This document shows positions 49,743 through 57,404 of a stretch of 64,000 nucleotides of DNA, piece by piece. The first letter of the stretch is position 1. The number at the start of each line of letters is the position of its first letter. The stretch comes from Variovorax sp. (lineage in GTDB: Bacteria > Pseudomonadota > Gammaproteobacteria > Burkholderiales > Burkholderiaceae_C): positions 1 through 64,000 of the forward strand of contig JAGIBP010000012.1 of the NCBI GenBank assembly GCA_017744285.1. Direction: 5' to 3'. The notes beneath the pieces were generated by a model that had not been told where the DNA came from, searched no databases, and was given only the letters and a program-made list of their open reading frames with translations. The translations under genes were made by a program, and so were the position numbers.

Positions 49743-51050
49743 CTAGATCTCCTCCTCCTCGCCCGCCGGCAGGTGGATGAGACCGGTCCGCAAGTCGTAC
49801 TCGAACACCTCGCCATAGCGGCCCCATTCGATCGCGGTGCGCAGCACGCGTTCGGCGGTGGGCGCATCGAGGCTTTCGTGCAGCAGTTCGAGGAAGGGCT
49901 CCTGAGGCAGCTCGCCCGAGGGCGCCTGTTCCAGGCTGTGGCGGATGTGCGCGGCCAGCGGCACGTTTGCCAGCAGTTGCTGCCCGAGCAACTGCTGGCG
50001 CAGCGTGTGCGCGCCGGCCACGTAGCGCCGCCCGAGTTCCGTGAGATGCAGGTCCGCGTCGGCAAGCTTCGCGAAGCCGAGCAGTTCCAGCGCCTGCGCG
50101 AGCGGCAGCAGGTCCTGGTCGGTGAGTTCGGTCTCTTCCGCAAGCTGGGGCAGATCAGCGCGGCCCTCGCGCCCGTCTTCGACGAGCATCTCCAGCAGCG
50201 CCTCCATGCGGCCGATGTCGGCGTCGGGCAGGCGATCGCCCAGGTGCATCCGCACCGGCTGCCCCGCCGCGCGGCCCGCGACGGGCGCGCCGGCAGTCAT
50301 CAGCGCGTAGGCCTCGTCGATCAGCGCGCGCACCACGAGGCTGTCGGCATCGCGCGGGTGCGGCAGGTGAATCGGCAGCTCGGCGCGCACGCGGCCCGGG
50401 TCGGCTGCGAAGACGAGGATGCGGTCGGCCATGAGCACCGCTTCCTCGATGTTGTGCGAGACGATGAGCATCGCCTTGGTCGGCAGTTCGCCGCTGCGCC
50501 AGAGTTGCAGGATGTCGTCTCGCAGGCGCTCGCCGGTGAGCACGTCGAGCGCGGAGAAGGCTTCGTCCATCAGCAGCACCTCGGGCTCCACCACCAGCGC
50601 GCGCGCGATGCCCACGCGCTGGCGCATGCCGCCCGAGAGCTCCCGCGGCAAGGCGCCCTCGAAGCCGGCAAGGCCGATCAGCTCGATCGCCGCGGTCGCG
50701 CGGCGCGCGCGCTCCGCCGCGGCCACGCCGCGCGCCTCGAGGCCCAACTCCACGTTCTGCTGCACCGTGAGCCACGGGAACAGCGCGAAGGACTGGAACA
50801 CCATCGCGATGCCGCGCGCCGGCCCGTACAGGGGCTGCCCGCGGTAGCGCACGCTGCCCGCATCGGCGCCCACCAGCCCGGCCAGGATGCGCAGCAGCGT
50901 CGACTTGCCCGAGCCCGAGGGCCCGAGCAGCGCGACGATCTCGCCCTCGGCCAGGCGGAAGTCGACGCCTTCCAGCACGGAACGCGCGGCGCCGTCCGCC
51001 GAGCGAAAGGACTTGCCGACGTCCTTGAGTTCAACGATGTCTTCGGCCAT
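49743..51050 (-). CDS. NitT/TauT-type ABC ATPase with C-terminal AAA-associated extension
   Basis: A 435-residue protein. The N-terminal 250 residues are a standard ABC ATPase: Walker A GPSGSGKSTLLR (about 43-54), signature LSGGMRQRVGIARAL (about 138-152), Walker B VLLMDEAFSALD (about 158-169) and HNIEEA. This is the nitrate/sulfonate/taurine class. The remaining 180 residues are an AAA-associated (DUF) extension: MEALLEMLVEDGREGRADLP, LTDQDLLPLAQALELLGFAK, ending in the acidic GEEEEI. The gene follows its permease by 17 bases. No binding protein is in the cluster. Substrate unknown. Confidence 0.88.
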   Translation of the reverse strand: MAEDIVELKDVGKSFRSADGAARSVLEGVDFRLAEGEIVALLGPSGSGKSTLLRILAGLVGADAGSVRYRGQPLYGPARGIAMVFQSFALFPWLTVQQNVELGLEARGVAAAERARRATAAIELIGLAGFEGALPRELSGGMRQRVGIARALVVEPEVLLMDEAFSALDVLTGERLRDDILQLWRSGELPTKAMLIVSHNIEEAVLMADRILVFAADPGRVRAELPIHLPHPRDADSLVVRALIDEAYALMTAGAPVAGRAAGQPVRMHLGDRLPDADIGRMEALLEMLVEDGREGRADLPQLAEETELTDQDLLPLAQALELLGFAKLADADLHLTELGRRYVAGAHTLRQQLLGQQLLANVPLAAHIRHSLEQAPSGELPQEPFLELLHESLDAPTAERVLRTAIEWGRYGEVFEYDLRTGLIHLPAGEEEEI

Positions 51051-51067
51051 GGTTTCCTCGCAACGGT

Positions 51068-52786
51068 CTATCGGTTCTCGGCCAGCTCATAGAGCCGCCG
51101 CCAGACGAAGTGGTTCATGCCCATCACGAACACGCACATCACGCCGATGCCCAGCGCGATGCGCGGAAAGTCGCCGATGGCCGTCATGTGCGCGATGTAG
51201 CTGCCCAGGCCCGCCGCCTGCAGCGTGGTGTCGCCCCAGGTCACGTACTCGGCCACGATGCTCGCGTTCCACGATCCGCCGCTGGCCGTGATCGCGCCGG
51301 TCACGAAGCTCGGGAACACGGCCGGCAGCAGGTAGCGCCGCCACTTCAGCCAGCCCGAGAGACCCAGGTTGCCGGCCGCGTAGCGCAGCTCCGTCGGCAC
51401 CGTCGATGCGCCGGCGATCACGTTGAAAAGCAAGTACCACTGCGTGCCCAGCACCATCAGCGGCGCCAGCCAGATGTTCGGATTGAGCTGCCAGCGCACG
51501 ATGAACAGCACCGCCACCGGGAACATCAGGTTCGCGGGAAACGCCGCCATGAACTGCGCGATGCCCTGCAGCCGCCCGGCCCAGCGCGGATTCATGCCGA
51601 TCCACACGCCCACGGGCACCCACACCAGCGCCGCCAGCGCGATCAGCACCAGAACGCGCAGCATGGTGTAGAAGCCCAGCACGAACACGTGGCCGACCTC
51701 GGACCAGCCCACCTCCGTGTGGATGAAGCGCATCAGCCATGCGGCGGCCAGCACCACCGCGGCCGCGAGCACCGCGTCCCAGACGCGCGTGGCGGCGGGG
51801 TTCGGCGGCCGCGGCCGCGCCTTGATGGAGGTCCCGTCGTGATCGCGCCGGAACCACACGAGCGAACCCTCGAGCCGCCCCGCGATACCGAGCAGCACGC
51901 CCTTGAGCCGATCGGTGCGGCGCAGCCAGGTCAACAGCCAGGAGCGCGGCGCGTCCTCGGCACTGCCTTCCTCGAAGCGGAACTTGTCGGCCCAGGCGAT
52001 CAGCGGGCGGAAGAAGAGCTGGTCATACAGCGCGATGCCGATCAGCATGCCGCCGATGGCCCAGCCGATCGCATGCAGATCGCGCGCCTCGATGGCCAGG
52101 GCGATGTACGAGCCGACGCCGGGCAGCTTGATGTCCTGGTTGGAGACCGAGATCGCCTCCGAGGCCACCACGAAGAACCAGCCGCCAGACATCGACATCA
52201 TCATGTTCCACAGCAGGCCCGGCATCGCGAACGGCAGTTCGAGCCGCCAGAAGCGGTGCCACGGCGACAGCTGGAAGACCGCGGCGGCTTCGCGCAATTC
52301 CGGCGGCACGGTGCGCAGCGACTGGTAGAGGCTGAACGCCATGTTCCAGGCCTGCGAGGTGAAGATCGCGAAGATCGCGGCGCACTCCACGCCGAGCAGG
52401 TTGCCCGGGAACAGCGCGATGAACCCCGTGACCGTGATCGACAGGAAGCCCAGGATCGGGATCGACTGCAGGATGTCGAGCACCGGCACCAGCACCTTCT
52501 CGGCGGCGCGGTAGCGCGTGGCGAGCACCGCGAAGACGCAGGCGAAGACCAGCGAGGCGCCCAGCGCGAGGAACATCCGCAGCGTCGTGCGCAGCAGGTA
52601 GTACGGCAGCATCCACGGGTCGAGGCTGATCGGCAGCGGCTGGCCGAGTTCGTAGGGCCGCGCCATCTGCGCGCCGCCATAGGCGAGCGCGAAAAGCGCC
52701 GCCAGCACCAGGGGCAGCAGGGCCCAGTCCCAGCGATTGCCCCCGGACGCGACGGCCAGGCGCGGAAAGAAGCGTTTGTCGAGCAT
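51068..52786 (-). CDS. ABC transporter permease with two fused membrane domains
   Basis: A 572-residue protein with two BPD-type permease domains. The first has the coupling loop PPELREAAAVFQLSPWHRF (about residue 190-208); a linker with charged residues is followed by a second domain with PTELRYAAGNLGLSGWLKW (about 460-478). Both have 5-6 membrane helices. It pairs with the ATPase gene 17 bases downstream to make a two-gene importer. I start it at ATG 52786 (MLDKRFFPRL), preceded by TGGAATCCGCAC; a frame upstream adds 37 poorly plausible residues. It is the closest gene upstream of the ATPase and has no nearby binding protein. Confidence 0.86.
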   Translation of the reverse strand: MLDKRFFPRLAVASGGNRWDWALLPLVLAALFALAYGGAQMARPYELGQPLPISLDPWMLPYYLLRTTLRMFLALGASLVFACVFAVLATRYRAAEKVLVPVLDILQSIPILGFLSITVTGFIALFPGNLLGVECAAIFAIFTSQAWNMAFSLYQSLRTVPPELREAAAVFQLSPWHRFWRLELPFAMPGLLWNMMMSMSGGWFFVVASEAISVSNQDIKLPGVGSYIALAIEARDLHAIGWAIGGMLIGIALYDQLFFRPLIAWADKFRFEEGSAEDAPRSWLLTWLRRTDRLKGVLLGIAGRLEGSLVWFRRDHDGTSIKARPRPPNPAATRVWDAVLAAAVVLAAAWLMRFIHTEVGWSEVGHVFVLGFYTMLRVLVLIALAALVWVPVGVWIGMNPRWAGRLQGIAQFMAAFPANLMFPVAVLFIVRWQLNPNIWLAPLMVLGTQWYLLFNVIAGASTVPTELRYAAGNLGLSGWLKWRRYLLPAVFPSFVTGAITASGGSWNASIVAEYVTWGDTTLQAAGLGSYIAHMTAIGDFPRIALGIGVMCVFVMGMNHFVWRRLYELAENR

Positions 52787-52911
52787 GTGCGGATTCCAGG
52801 GTCGTTTCACGGACCCTGTCCGCGGGCGGACGGGATTGTCTCGCCGAAACCGGCGCAAGGCTGACCTGAAGCTGAGCAATTTGCAAGCGCCGCGCACAGC
52901 GCAGCATGGCT

Positions 52912-54144
52912 TCAGGGCTCGACAGGCTCGAGCGGGTCGTGCGCGAGCGGCGTCGCTTGCGGCGCGAGAATCGCGAACGAACGCCGCAGGTGCTGCGGCG
53001 CCGCCATGACGAGGCTTCGCCCCGCGGCGATGACGGCCAGCAGGACCGCCGCCGCCGCCATGAAATGGAACAGGCCGTCGAGGCCGGTGCGCACCATGAT
53101 GCCGGTGCCCACGAGCGGACCGGCCACCGAACCGAGCCCGCTGACGAGGATGAGCTGCCCGCTGACCGCGACGACCCGATCCGCCGGCAAAAGGTCATGC
53201 GCATAGGCGACGCAGACCGGATAGAGGCTCGACATGAAGCCGCCCAGCAGGCCCGCGGCCGGCAGGATCACCGGCAGGGAATGCGGCAGCCGCACCACGG
53301 CCACCGCGGCGCCGGCGAACCCCGCCCCCAGCGCCGCCAGCACGACACGCCGATCGAAGCGGTCCGAAAGGCGTCCGACCGGCAGTTGGAACGCCAGCCC
53401 CCCGAGGACGGCCGCGAGCATGGCGAGCGCGATGGTCTCGCGTGCGATGCCCTCGTCCTGCATCCATGCCGGAACGAGCGCATAGAACGCGCTCGAGATC
53501 AATCCCTGCACCACGCAGCCGACGACCGCGATGGGCGCCCCGCGCAGAAGCTGGCCGTAGGGCAGCGGCTCGACCGCGGCCACGCGCGGCGGCTCGGCCC
53601 GCGTCGTGCTCACCATCACCAGCGCTACTGCGAACAGGGCGACGATGGCGCTGAACGGGCCTGTCCCCTCAAGTTCGACCCGGCCGATCAGGAACTGGCC
53701 CGCCGCCAGTGCCACGAAGACGCCGACCATGTAGGTCGCGAAGACCCGGCCCCGCTCCGACGGCGGGGCCTTGGCGTTGAGCCAGCTCTCCGTCGTGACG
53801 AAGACCCCCGCGCAGCCCAAGCCGACGGCCGCGCGCAGCACCAGCCAGGAGAAGGGCCCGGCCCACAGCGGCATCGCGGCGGTCGCCGCGACGACCAGGC
53901 CGGCGAATGCGGCATAGGCGCGGATGTGCCCGATGCGCTCGATGACCCCCCCGCAGCGCAGTGCTCCGAGCGTGAAGCCCGCGAAATAGCTGCTGAGCAC
54001 CAGGCCATTCAGCGTCGCGCCGAAACCCTGCGTCGCCAGCCTGAGCGAGAGGAAGGTGGTGAAGAAGCCGTTGGCAAGCTGGATGGCGCTCGTCGCAAGG
54101 ATGAGCGTTCCGATCTGCGCGCGCATCGAACTCACCGGGTGCAT
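52912..54144 (-). CDS. MFS transporter, YcaD-like
   Basis: A 410-residue inner-membrane MFS transporter with about twelve hydrophobic segments. Typical stretches are FTTFLSLRLATQGFGATLNG, GCAGVFVTTESWLNAKAPPSERGR (after helix 4, seen as TTESWLNAKAP and SERGRVFATYM) and GLAFQLPVGRLSDRFDRR (loop between helices 8 and 9). The ESWLN/SERGR pattern resembles the YcaD/YfkF-type group of unknown substrates. ATG 54144 has a strong AAGGAGAGCGG ribosome site; a long frame upstream of it is only read through the next gene. The C-terminus is cytoplasmic and polar. Confidence 0.85.
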   Translation of the reverse strand: MHPVSSMRAQIGTLILATSAIQLANGFFTTFLSLRLATQGFGATLNGLVLSSYFAGFTLGALRCGGVIERIGHIRAYAAFAGLVVAATAAMPLWAGPFSWLVLRAAVGLGCAGVFVTTESWLNAKAPPSERGRVFATYMVGVFVALAAGQFLIGRVELEGTGPFSAIVALFAVALVMVSTTRAEPPRVAAVEPLPYGQLLRGAPIAVVGCVVQGLISSAFYALVPAWMQDEGIARETIALAMLAAVLGGLAFQLPVGRLSDRFDRRVVLAALGAGFAGAAVAVVRLPHSLPVILPAAGLLGGFMSSLYPVCVAYAHDLLPADRVVAVSGQLILVSGLGSVAGPLVGTGIMVRTGLDGLFHFMAAAAVLLAVIAAGRSLVMAAPQHLRRSFAILAPQATPLAHDPLEPVEP

Positions 54145-54227
54145 CCGCTCTCCTTGTTCCCGCGCCGGGAACACCGCATTGCAGGTCGCCCCATCGTACA
54201 CACGCGGGGCCTGCCGAGCGGCCCGCG

Positions 54228-54836
54228 CTACAGCGGAAACGCGTCCAGCCCCGGCTGCCCCTCGGCCGGCTTCACCGGCGTGTGCGCCACGTTCATGACC
54301 CAGCACACCATCGCGAAGTAGCCCACGAGCGCGCTGAGCTCGACCACCGCCTGCCGGCCGAAGCGCGACTCGGCCGCGGCATAGGTCGGCTCGCTGACGC
54401 CATGGTGGTTCAGCAGCTCGATCGCGAAGTCGAGCGCAAGCTGTTCGTCGTCCGCGAGCGGCGTGGCGCGGCGGCCGAGCCGCAGGGCTTCGATCGCCTC
54501 CGCGCTCACGCCGGCCTTGAGCGCCGCCGTCGCATGCACCACCCATTCGAACTGGTTGCCGACGTGCCGCGCGACGGCGCAGGTCACCAGCTCGCGCACG
54601 CGCGCATCGAGCGCGCTGTCGAATCGCAGGTACTCGCCCAGGCTCCCGATGCGCTCCATGAGCACCGGGCTTTGCAGCAGCGGGATGAACGGCCCGACGA
54701 CCGCCTTTCGCGGCCCGTCGATCAGGGCCTGCGCGGCGGCGCGCTGCGCCTCGGACAGGGCCTCGGCCGCCGGCATCGGCAGGCGTTCGGACCAGGGTTC
54801 GGTGTGGCCTTGATGAAGCACGGGAAATCCTTTCAT
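54228..54836 (-). CDS. Carboxymuconolactone decarboxylase family protein
   Basis: A 202-residue, mostly helical protein of the carboxymuconolactone decarboxylase/AhpD superfamily: ALDARVRELVTCAVARHVGNQFEWVVHATAALKAGVS (residues 72-108, seen as RELVTCAVARH and FEWVVHATAALKAG). The AhpD C-x-x-C pair is not present; only one Cys remains at this site (TCAVARH), so it is more likely a decarboxylase-like or uncharacterised member than a peroxidase partner. ATG 54836 has GGAAAGGATTTC nearby. The MFS gene upstream of it (54845-56032) ends 8 bases before it, so they form an operon. Confidence 0.8.
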   Translation of the reverse strand: MKGFPVLHQGHTEPWSERLPMPAAEALSEAQRAAAQALIDGPRKAVVGPFIPLLQSPVLMERIGSLGEYLRFDSALDARVRELVTCAVARHVGNQFEWVVHATAALKAGVSAEAIEALRLGRRATPLADDEQLALDFAIELLNHHGVSEPTYAAAESRFGRQAVVELSALVGYFAMVCWVMNVAHTPVKPAEGQPGLDAFPL

Positions 54837-54844
54837 GGGTTCGT

Positions 54845-56032
54845 TCAGGCATTGGATGGGGGATCGCGCACCAGCCATGCGGCGCTGCCGAGCAGCGCCG
54901 CCGCGCTCACGCCCAGCGCGATGAAGAGGCCGCCGAATCCTTGCGCCGTACCGCTCAGGGCCGACGAGAGGATCGGCCCCGCCATCTGGCCGATCGCGAA
55001 GGCCGCCGTCATGCGGCCCAGCGCGCGTGTCGGGTCCCCGCTGGCGCGGGCCTTGGCCTCCTGCATGCCGGCCATGGTCGCGACCATGAAGGTGCCGCCC
55101 ACCAGCAGCGCCGCCGCCAGCACCGTGAGCGCCGACAGATGCACCACCGGAAGCAGGCAGCCCACCGCCATCAGCACGTGGCTGCCGGCGAGCACGCGCC
55201 GGCGCGAGACATGGCCCAGCACCGCCGCGGCGAGCAGCGTCGACGCAGCCGCCGCGGCACCGAAGACCGGCCACGCGGCGCCGAAGACCGAGGGGTCGTC
55301 GACCACCGCGCGGGCCAGCACCGGCAGGAAGGTCGCCGGCAGGATGTAGCCGAGCCCGAGCATGCCGTAGCTCAGCACCAGCCCCCAGGGCACCTCGCCC
55401 GAGGCCGCGGCGCCCTCCCCCGCATGCGGGCCGGGCGCGGCCTCCGCGGCGCTGTCTCGCGGCATCAGCACGGCGACCGCCGCGAGGCCCGCCAGCGCGA
55501 GCACACCGAGCTGGACCCAGAGGCTGCCGGGCGGCACCTGCGCCGCGCCTGCGCGCCAGCAGTAGAGGCCGGCGAGTGCGATGCCCGCGCCGACGCCTGC
55601 ATAGAGAATGCCGGCGCCGGCGGGCCGGCCGAGCCGCGCGAGCCACGCCAGGCACCACACGCTGGTGCTCACCAGCGCCCAGGCGCTCGCCACGCCCGCG
55701 ACGAAGCGCAGCACCAGCCACACCGCCACGGAGCCGGACCACCCCATCGCGGCCGTCGAGAGCACGATCGCCGCCAGCGCGACGAGCCCGACGCGCGAAG
55801 GCGACAGCGGCAGGCGCGCCGTGGTCAACGCGCCCAGCAGGTAGCCCGCGTAGTTGGCCGCCGCGAGCCAGCCGCCGGCGGCCACGTCGAGGCTGCCGGC
55901 GCGGATCATCAGGGGCAGCATCGGCGTGAAGGCGAAACGCCCGATGCCCATCGCGATCGCCAGCGCCAGCAGGCCGGCCACGCACACGGACAGGTAGGAC
56001 GGCCGGGCCACGGCCACAGACAGGTTCGACAT
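54845..56032 (-). CDS. MFS transporter, YbfB/YjiJ family
   Basis: A 395-residue protein with about twelve helices and the start of the YbfB/YjiJ family, AMGIGRFAFTPMLPLMIRAG (about 28-47). Other features are GWLAAANYAGYLLGAL and RFVAGVASAWALVSTSVWCL. A polar loop (about 205-225) divides the two halves. It is divergent from a LysR gene 66 bases away, probably its regulator, and cotranscribed with the carboxymuconolactone-decarboxylase-family gene downstream. The family has no firm substrate. Confidence 0.87.
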   Translation of the reverse strand: MSNLSVAVARPSYLSVCVAGLLALAIAMGIGRFAFTPMLPLMIRAGSLDVAAGGWLAAANYAGYLLGALTTARLPLSPSRVGLVALAAIVLSTAAMGWSGSVAVWLVLRFVAGVASAWALVSTSVWCLAWLARLGRPAGAGILYAGVGAGIALAGLYCWRAGAAQVPPGSLWVQLGVLALAGLAAVAVLMPRDSAAEAAPGPHAGEGAAASGEVPWGLVLSYGMLGLGYILPATFLPVLARAVVDDPSVFGAAWPVFGAAAAASTLLAAAVLGHVSRRRVLAGSHVLMAVGCLLPVVHLSALTVLAAALLVGGTFMVATMAGMQEAKARASGDPTRALGRMTAAFAIGQMAGPILSSALSGTAQGFGGLFIALGVSAAALLGSAAWLVRDPPSNA

Positions 56033-56098
56033 GGCCCGTGATTAGACGCAGAATGCGCCTGCGCCACAAATGAATTATTCAGAACGATCATTCTTTTA

Positions 56099-56974
56099 AT
56101 GAGAACCATCGATCTCGACTCCCTGGAGATCTTCCGCACCGTGGTGGCGGAAGGCGGCGTGATCCGCGCGGCGGACAAGCTCAACCGCGTGCAGTCGAAC
56201 GTCACCACGCGCATCCAGCAGCTGGAAGAGCGGCTGGGCCACAAGCTCTTCCACCGGCAGGGTCGCAGCCTCACCCTGGCACCGGCGGGCCACAAGCTGC
56301 TGCCCTATGCGGATCGCCTGCTGCGCCTGGCGGACGAAGCCGAGTCCGAACTGCGCAGCGACCTGCCGCTCGGCACCTTCCGGCTCGGCTCGCTCGAGAG
56401 CACGGCGGGCAGCCGGCTGGCGCCGGTGCTGTCGCGCTTTCACGGGCTGTATCCGGGCGTGGTGGTCGAACTGGTCAGCGGCACCACCGGCGCCTTGCTC
56501 AAGCGGGTGAACGGCTTCGAGATCGAGGCGGCCTTCGTCTCCGAGCCCTTCTCGGCCGCAGGGTTCGAGACGCTCGCGGTGTTCGAGGAAGAGCTCGTGC
56601 TCGTCACCGCGCGCAGCGTGACCAGCGTCACCCGGCCCGGCGATCTCGCCAACGCGACGCTGATCGCCTTCGCGCAGGGCTGCTCGTACCGCCGCCTGCT
56701 GGAGCAATGGCTCGGCAAGGGAGGTGTGTCGCCGTCACGCTCGCTGGAGTTCTCGTCCTACCAGGCGATGATCGCCTGCGTGGCCGCGGGCACCGGCTTC
56801 GCGATCGTGCCGGTGTCCGTGCTCAAGGCGCTGCGCGCCACGGCGGATGTGCGACAGCATCCCTTGCCGGAGAAGATGCGCAGCAACCGGACGCACCTCG
56901 TGTGGAAGGGCACGCCCTCGGTGGCGCTGGCGCGGCTGATCGAGATGCTGCGGGGCCTCAACCTATCGAGATGA
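56099..56974 (+). CDS. LysR family transcriptional regulator (divergent from MFS gene)
   Basis: A 291-residue LysR protein: helix-turn-helix (SLEIFRTVVAEGGVIRAADK, RVQSNVTTRIQQLEERLGHK, LFHRQGR) and a C-terminal binding domain (FRLGSLESTAGSRLAPVLSR through MIACVAAGTGFAIVPVSVL). ATG 56099 overlaps a short A/T-rich leader TTCTTTTA. It lies 66 bases from the divergent MFS start. The gap contains AATGA...TCATT arms (about 56070 and 56088), which could be its site. It probably controls the MFS and decarboxylase-family genes. Inducer unknown. Confidence 0.86.
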   Translation: MRTIDLDSLEIFRTVVAEGGVIRAADKLNRVQSNVTTRIQQLEERLGHKLFHRQGRSLTLAPAGHKLLPYADRLLRLADEAESELRSDLPLGTFRLGSLESTAGSRLAPVLSRFHGLYPGVVVELVSGTTGALLKRVNGFEIEAAFVSEPFSAAGFETLAVFEEELVLVTARSVTSVTRPGDLANATLIAFAQGCSYRRLLEQWLGKGGVSPSRSLEFSSYQAMIACVAAGTGFAIVPVSVLKALRATADVRQHPLPEKMRSNRTHLVWKGTPSVALARLIEMLRGLNLSR

Positions 56975-57119
56975 TCGAGTTGAGGCCTTCACAGGCGTCT
57001 TCGAACACCGCTGCCCGAATCTGCTTCCAGGGATGAGGACGTGCGCCCCGGTGCCGCCAGTCAAAGAACTTCGGCCGATGCGTCAGCACGTAGCCATGCG
57101 TGGACTGCTTGCGCACCCA
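56975..57119 (-). other. Non-coding stretch with a short unassigned reading frame
   Basis: Between the LysR gene and the antitoxin remnant. On the minus strand, in the same frame as the remnant's last part and just after its stop, about 50 codons are open (VRKQSTHGYVLTHRPKFFDW, then PHPWKQIRAAVFEDACEGLN). They have no ATG start and no match I know. It could be the decayed end of a second gene; I cannot support a function. Confidence 0.35.
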
Positions 57120-57375
57120 TCAGAAGACTTCGGCGCCGACGCGTCCGGCAGCCATCGCCTCGCCGCCATGCAGGACCGGGTCCAAAGCCTTGAGCTTCTG
57201 GGCCAGCGTGAGTCGCGGCTGCCCGCGCGTGCGCATAGCAAGCCACCTTCCATCACCTCCACGGTGACTGGGCTTCCGCGAGGCAGACGCGCCGCCCTGG
57301 CCAGCGGCGCCGTGATGCGGACCCCGGGCCGTCGCGCCACTCCTGCACGGTGATATTGGCTTTCACAGTTTCCAT
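57120..57375 (-). pseudogene. Broken MazE-like antitoxin gene (two frameshifts)
   Basis: Reading the minus strand from ATG 57375, one frame gives METVKANITVQEWRDGPG. A second frame, entered near 57322-57330, gives GVRITAPLARAARLPRGSP and VTVEVMEGGLL. A third, entered near 57231-57241, gives RGQPRLTLAQKLKALDP, VLHGGEAMAAGRVGAEVF and a stop at 57120-57122. In order these are the beginning, the AbrB/SpoVT-type DNA-binding core and the C-terminus of a MazE antitoxin. Each switch equals one missing base. No MazF toxin follows. The gene is therefore dead, or the switches are sequence errors. It lies immediately after the autotransporter stop. Confidence 0.7.
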
Positions 57376-57404
57376 CTTTGACTGCCTTTGCGCCGCAAGA
57401 CCTT

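Noticed and set aside
56975-57119. MazF toxin gene after the MazE-like remnant
   Set aside because: The open frame there lacks an ATG and the MazF start and core motifs.
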